Assembly: GCA_021641225.1 (NCBI GenBank)
Contig: JAJWXI010000008.1
Span: forward strand, 1 to 26,006
DNA length: 26,006 nt
From: Collinsella aerofaciens
GTDB lineage: Bacteria; Actinomycetota; Coriobacteriia; Coriobacteriales; Coriobacteriaceae
Direction: 5' to 3'
The notes below the pieces were generated by a model, which did no database searches, was not told where the DNA came from, and worked only from the letters and a program-made list of their open reading frames with translations. The translations under genes and the position numbers were made by a program. This document shows, one piece after another, positions 23,081 through 26,006 of this stretch. How positions within the stretch are numbered: the first letter of the stretch is position 1; each line of letters begins with the position of its first letter.

Positions 23081-23183
23081 CGTACGTCAAATATATTGTC
23101 TGTCATGGTAGCGCATGGAGAGGACTCCGGCTCAAGGGCAAACCCAGCCCCGCAAAAAACGCCAGACGAAGATGCGTTCCGCC

Positions 23184-23849
23184 CTACCCCGCTACGCGCA
23201 CGCTGGGGCACAAATCTGCCAGCGGACACTCGCCGCACTTGGGTTTGCGGGCGTCGCAGATCTCGCGACCGAAGGTGATCCACTGATGGTTGACCGACTC
23301 CCAATACTCGTGCGGCAAAATCTTGAGCAGATCCTGCTCGGTCTTGAGCGGCTCCTTGGCATGCGTCTTGGGACTCAGCATCAGGCGGTGCGCAATGCGG
23401 TTGACGTGCGTGTCCACCGCAATGCCCTCCACGATGCCATACCCCACGTTGAGCACGATGTTCGCCGTCTTGCGTCCCACGCCCGGCAGCTTCACGAGTT
23501 CCTTCATGTCGGCCGGCACCTCGCCGCCGTAATCGGCGACAATCATCTGCGCGGCCTCCACGGCGTGCTTGGCCTTACTCTTATAAAAGCCAAGCGACTT
23601 GATGGTGTCTGCCACATCCGCCGCGCTCGCCCCCGCCATGGCCTCGGGCGTGGGCCACTTGGCAAACAGCCGCGGCGTCACCTTGTTGACCTGCGCATCG
23701 GTCGTTTGCGCCGAGAGCAGCACCGCGATCAGCAGGCGGAACGGATTCTCGTGGTCCAAAAAGCACTCGACCGGGCCATAGCGACGGTTGAGGCGCTCAC
23801 ACACCTCGATGGCGCGCTCGCGCTTGGCGGCATTGGTCTCGCGTGGCAT
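23184..23849 (-). CDS. nth: Endonuclease III (DNA glycosylase/AP lyase)
   Basis: Base-excision repair enzyme that removes oxidised pyrimidines and nicks AP sites, 221 aa as in the family. The helix-hairpin-helix LPGVGRKTAN holds catalytic Lys127, and Asp146 in AVDTHVN is the conserved acid. The C-terminal [4Fe-4S] ligands are Cys198, Cys205, Cys208 and Cys214 (C-x6-C-x2-C-x5-C), all present. ATG 23849 has GGAG about 6 nt upstream; the earlier in-frame ATG at 23873 does not. It lies 63 nt after the ABC transporter gene and probably shares its transcript. Confidence 0.97.
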   Translation of the reverse strand: MPRETNAAKRERAIEVCERLNRRYGPVECFLDHENPFRLLIAVLLSAQTTDAQVNKVTPRLFAKWPTPEAMAGASAADVADTIKSLGFYKSKAKHAVEAAQMIVADYGGEVPADMKELVKLPGVGRKTANIVLNVGYGIVEGIAVDTHVNRIAHRLMLSPKTHAKEPLKTEQDLLKILPHEYWESVNHQWITFGREICDARKPKCGECPLADLCPSVRVAG

Positions 23850-23912
23850 AACGACTCCTCGGCTCAACGGCACAATAAACTTATGGGCACAATTGTCCCA
23901 CGTCCGAGACGC

Positions 23913-25715
23913 TTACGCCTCCAAGAATGCGCCGGTCTGGCGGCCCCACAGGCTTGCGTACTCGCCACCTGCCTCGACAAGCTGCGTATGCGTGCCGTCC
24001 TCGACGATCTCGCCATCGGCCAGCACCACAATACGGTCGAGCGCCGCCACGGTGGACAGGCGATGTGCCACCACAATGGAGGTGCGGCCGCGCATCAGGT
24101 TCTCGAGCGCCTCCTGCACCAGCGCCTCGGACTCGCTGTCGAGAGCAGAGGTCGCCTCGTCGAGCACCAGAATCGGCGCGTCGGTTAGGATGGCGCGGGC
24201 GATAGCCACGCGCTGACGCTGGCCGCCCGAGAGCTTGACGCCGCGTTCGCCCACCATGGTGTCAAAGCCACGGGGCAGGCGGTCGATAAACTCGGTCGCA
24301 TTAGCCAAGCGAGCCGCCTCGCGGATCTGCTCGTCGGTAGCGTCGGGGCGACCGTAGGCGATATTCTCGCGAATGGAGCGATGGAACAGCAGCGCCTCCT
24401 GCGGCACGTAGGCAACCTGGCGGCGCAGGCTCTGCTGCGTACAGCGCGAGACATCCTGACCGTCCACGAGCACGCGGCCGCCCTGCACGTCGTCCAGGCG
24501 CAGCAAGAGCTTGGTGAGCGTCGTCTTGCCCGAGCCCGATTTGCCCACCAGGCCCACGCGCTGGCCCGCCGCCACATGAAGTGTCAGGTCATCGAACACG
24601 TTCTCGCCCGCCGCAGCGTCACGGTACGCAAAGCTCAGGTGCTCAAAATCAATCGCGCCCTCGGTTACTTTGAGCTCAGGGGCGTCCGGGTCGTCTGCCA
24701 CCAAACGTGGCTCGTCCAGCACGCGCGTCATCTCGGCCGCATCGCCCAGCGCGCGGTTGATGCGCTGCATCATGGAGCTCACGTAGTTCAGGCGCATGGT
24801 GAGGTTGTACGTATAGGTAAAGATCATGACGAGCGAGCCGGCCGAGATGCCAAACCACGCGTTGCCGCCCGCCACGAACACACTCACCACGGCCATGGTG
24901 ATGACGATAAGGCCCGAGGTCGTAAAGTTGCGCTGCATCATGGCGTGCATCGAGACCGTCTCGGCATCGCGCGCGGCACGATCGGCGGCGTCGAACAGAT
25001 CGCGTTCAAAGTCCTCGCGTCCGCAGGTCTTGACGGCCAGGATGTTCGTGACCGCGTCGGAGAGCACACCCGAGAGCTTGTTCTGTGCGGCGGACGTCGC
25101 GGCCGAAAGCGGCATGATGCGCTTATACATAAGCCAGACAAACGCGATGTAGACGACCATGATGCCCACCAGGATCACGGTAAACGTCGGCACCACCGGG
25201 GCGAGTGCGACCACGGTGCAGATGACCGAGGTGATGGTGGGAATGAGCGAATACACCGTCACGTCGACCAGACCCGTGTAGCCGCTCATAAAACGGCTTG
25301 TCTGGCTCACAAGCGATCCGCCAAAGCGGCTGGTATGGAATGTCATGGATTGGTTGGAGAGCGTGTCGAAGCACAGACGCGCCAGGTGATAGTTGCCTGC
25401 GATCTCGAGCTTGTAGACGGTGTAGTCCTGTAACTTGGAGAGGATCTGACCCACCAGGTTAACAAGTACGAGCGCCAGGATATAGGGGCCGAAGACCTCA
25501 AACACCTGGTCGCCCGTCACGGGGCCGGCCTGGACGCGGTCGACGATGAGGGCCATCACATAGGTATTGGCAAACGTGAGCAAAAAGATGTAACCCGCCG
25601 ACGAGAACACCGAGAGAAAGACAATCAGCGGCTGCGTGCGCGTGACGTCCCAAAAACGCTGCAGCGTGCGGCGCACGGTGGAGCGTTTGAGCGGACTGGT
25701 GCTTCTCTGAGACAT
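23913..25715 (-). CDS. ABC exporter half-transporter (fused permease and ATPase)
   Basis: Membrane exporter of the MsbA/multidrug type, 600 aa, working as a dimer with itself or a partner. The transmembrane part (about 35-320) has six hydrophobic helices, starting at LIVFLSVFSSAGYIFLL. The nucleotide-binding domain has Walker A GLVGKSGSGKTTL near 390, the signature LSGGQRQRVA near 497, Walker B ILVLDEATSALDS near 517 and the switch histidine in VAHRLST. The cargo cannot be read from sequence: peptides, lipids or drugs are all possible. ATG 25715 has AAAGGAAG about 5 nt upstream and was preferred over the in-frame ATG at 25751, which lacks one. It is downstream of the partial gene at the window edge, separated by a terminator. 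Confidence 0.93.
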   Translation of the reverse strand: MSQRSTSPLKRSTVRRTLQRFWDVTRTQPLIVFLSVFSSAGYIFLLTFANTYVMALIVDRVQAGPVTGDQVFEVFGPYILALVLVNLVGQILSKLQDYTVYKLEIAGNYHLARLCFDTLSNQSMTFHTSRFGGSLVSQTSRFMSGYTGLVDVTVYSLIPTITSVICTVVALAPVVPTFTVILVGIMVVYIAFVWLMYKRIMPLSAATSAAQNKLSGVLSDAVTNILAVKTCGREDFERDLFDAADRAARDAETVSMHAMMQRNFTTSGLIVITMAVVSVFVAGGNAWFGISAGSLVMIFTYTYNLTMRLNYVSSMMQRINRALGDAAEMTRVLDEPRLVADDPDAPELKVTEGAIDFEHLSFAYRDAAAGENVFDDLTLHVAAGQRVGLVGKSGSGKTTLTKLLLRLDDVQGGRVLVDGQDVSRCTQQSLRRQVAYVPQEALLFHRSIRENIAYGRPDATDEQIREAARLANATEFIDRLPRGFDTMVGERGVKLSGGQRQRVAIARAILTDAPILVLDEATSALDSESEALVQEALENLMRGRTSIVVAHRLSTVAALDRIVVLADGEIVEDGTHTQLVEAGGEYASLWGRQTGAFLEA

Positions 25716-25788
25716 GGGCTTCCTTTCGCATCTGATAGGGCGAAACGCCATTGTTGCACATTGAAGCGCACTTCAGGCAAGCACGATG

Positions 25789-25831
25789 CGAAAAGCGGCG
25801 GGGCACCCGCGTTTACGCCGGCGCCCCGCTG
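25789..25831 (-). terminator. Rho-independent terminator of the gene at the window edge
   Basis: On minus, GCGGGGCGCC (25829-25820) pairs with GGTGCCCCGC (25807-25798, one G-T pair), followed by CGCTTTTCG. It lies about 12 nt after the stop at 25842. Confidence 0.7.
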
Positions 25832-25841
25832 TCAGATGCAG

Positions 25842-26006
25842 CTAGTCCTCGTCTTTTTGGTCTGCGAGCAAGCCTGCGGACTCCAAGCCCAAAATCGCGT
25901 CGGCTTCCTCAGCATCCTCCAGCGCGTCGATGTCCTTGAGCTTGCGCTCCATGACGTTGGTGCGCGTGGTGATGATGCCCTCGACCGTTTTGCCCGCGGT
26001 CTCGAT
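25842..26006 (-). CDS. 3' end of an unrecognised gene, truncated by the window
   Basis: Open frame of 54 codons plus TAG, entering from the right edge. The residues are charged and helical: it begins IETAGKTVEGIITTRT, continues NVMERKLKDIDAL and ends LLADQKDED. The acidic tail and heptad-like spacing suggest a coiled-coil or linker C-terminus. Codon use fits the neighbours, and a terminator follows directly, which supports it as a real gene end. I do not recognise the family. Confidence 0.7.
   Translation of the reverse strand: METAGKTVEGIITTRTNVMERKLKDIDALEDAEEADAILGLESAGLLADQKDED

Noticed and set aside
19361..23278. Very long plus-strand open frame opposite mfd
   Set aside because: It is the antisense shadow of mfd in GC-rich DNA. 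Its composition is His/Arg/Ala/Leu-rich with no domain, whereas the minus-strand frame has every Mfd motif.
25842..26006. Assignment of the edge fragment to DUF2130 or RmuC
   Set aside because: Only 54 charged, helical residues are visible and no signature residue supports either family.

Overview
The window is about 26 kb of GC-rich, gene-dense bacterial DNA. Protein content and style (SIS-type deglycases with a mannose-family PTS, UTRA-type GntR regulators, YitT, MetA, an anaerobe-like set) point to a human-gut Coriobacteriia, most likely Collinsella. That assignment is inference from family resemblance, not from a marker gene. I see no rRNA, tRNA, CRISPR array or transposase gene. Nearly all genes lie on the minus strand; only the lactate-dehydrogenase-like gene (1139-2116) and one GntR gene (15965-16687) lie on plus.

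Layout. (a) 1-2199: metA diverges from an L-2-hydroxyacid (lactate-type) dehydrogenase that ends in a strong terminator. (b) 2248-16687: an apparent sugar-amine (Amadori product) utilisation region. It holds three FrlB/GfrE/FraB-like SIS deglycases (2248, 9383, 14767), three HutC/UTRA-type GntR regulators (3361, 6365, 15965), one complete mannose-family PTS (EIIAB fusion, EIIC, EIID; 10566-13170), a HAD phosphatase (8667) and an EamA transporter (13353). recQ and a YitT-type membrane protein sit among them. (c) 16734-26006: housekeeping genes: a GNAT acetyltransferase, a threonine aldolase-like enzyme, a PAP2 phosphatase, mfd, nth, an ABC exporter and the 3' end of an unrecognised gene.

Working model. 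The PTS imports and 6-phosphorylates glycated amines, replacing the FrlD/FraD-type kinase, which is absent here. The SIS enzymes split the phosphorylated Amadori compounds into hexose 6-phosphate plus free amine or amino acid. The EamA carrier might export the released amino acid. The intergenic DNA contains three different short repeated motifs, and each can be assigned to one regulator. GTTCTAT-type direct repeats flank the promoter of the first SIS gene, beside GntR1. TATAACG-type sites lie before GntR2, the PTS operon and the EamA gene. GCATACAA sites lie between GntR3 and the third SIS gene. This suggests three parallel regulator/deglycase modules, probably for different substrates, served by one visible transporter. 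That arrangement is the most interesting thing in the window.

Other structure includes a 20-bp perfect inverted repeat (6225-6292), a roughly 120-bp imperfect palindrome (8451-8569), REP-like hairpins (10458-10531, 14542-14581, 16695-16735), and several intrinsic terminators that abut the ribosome-binding site of the next gene.
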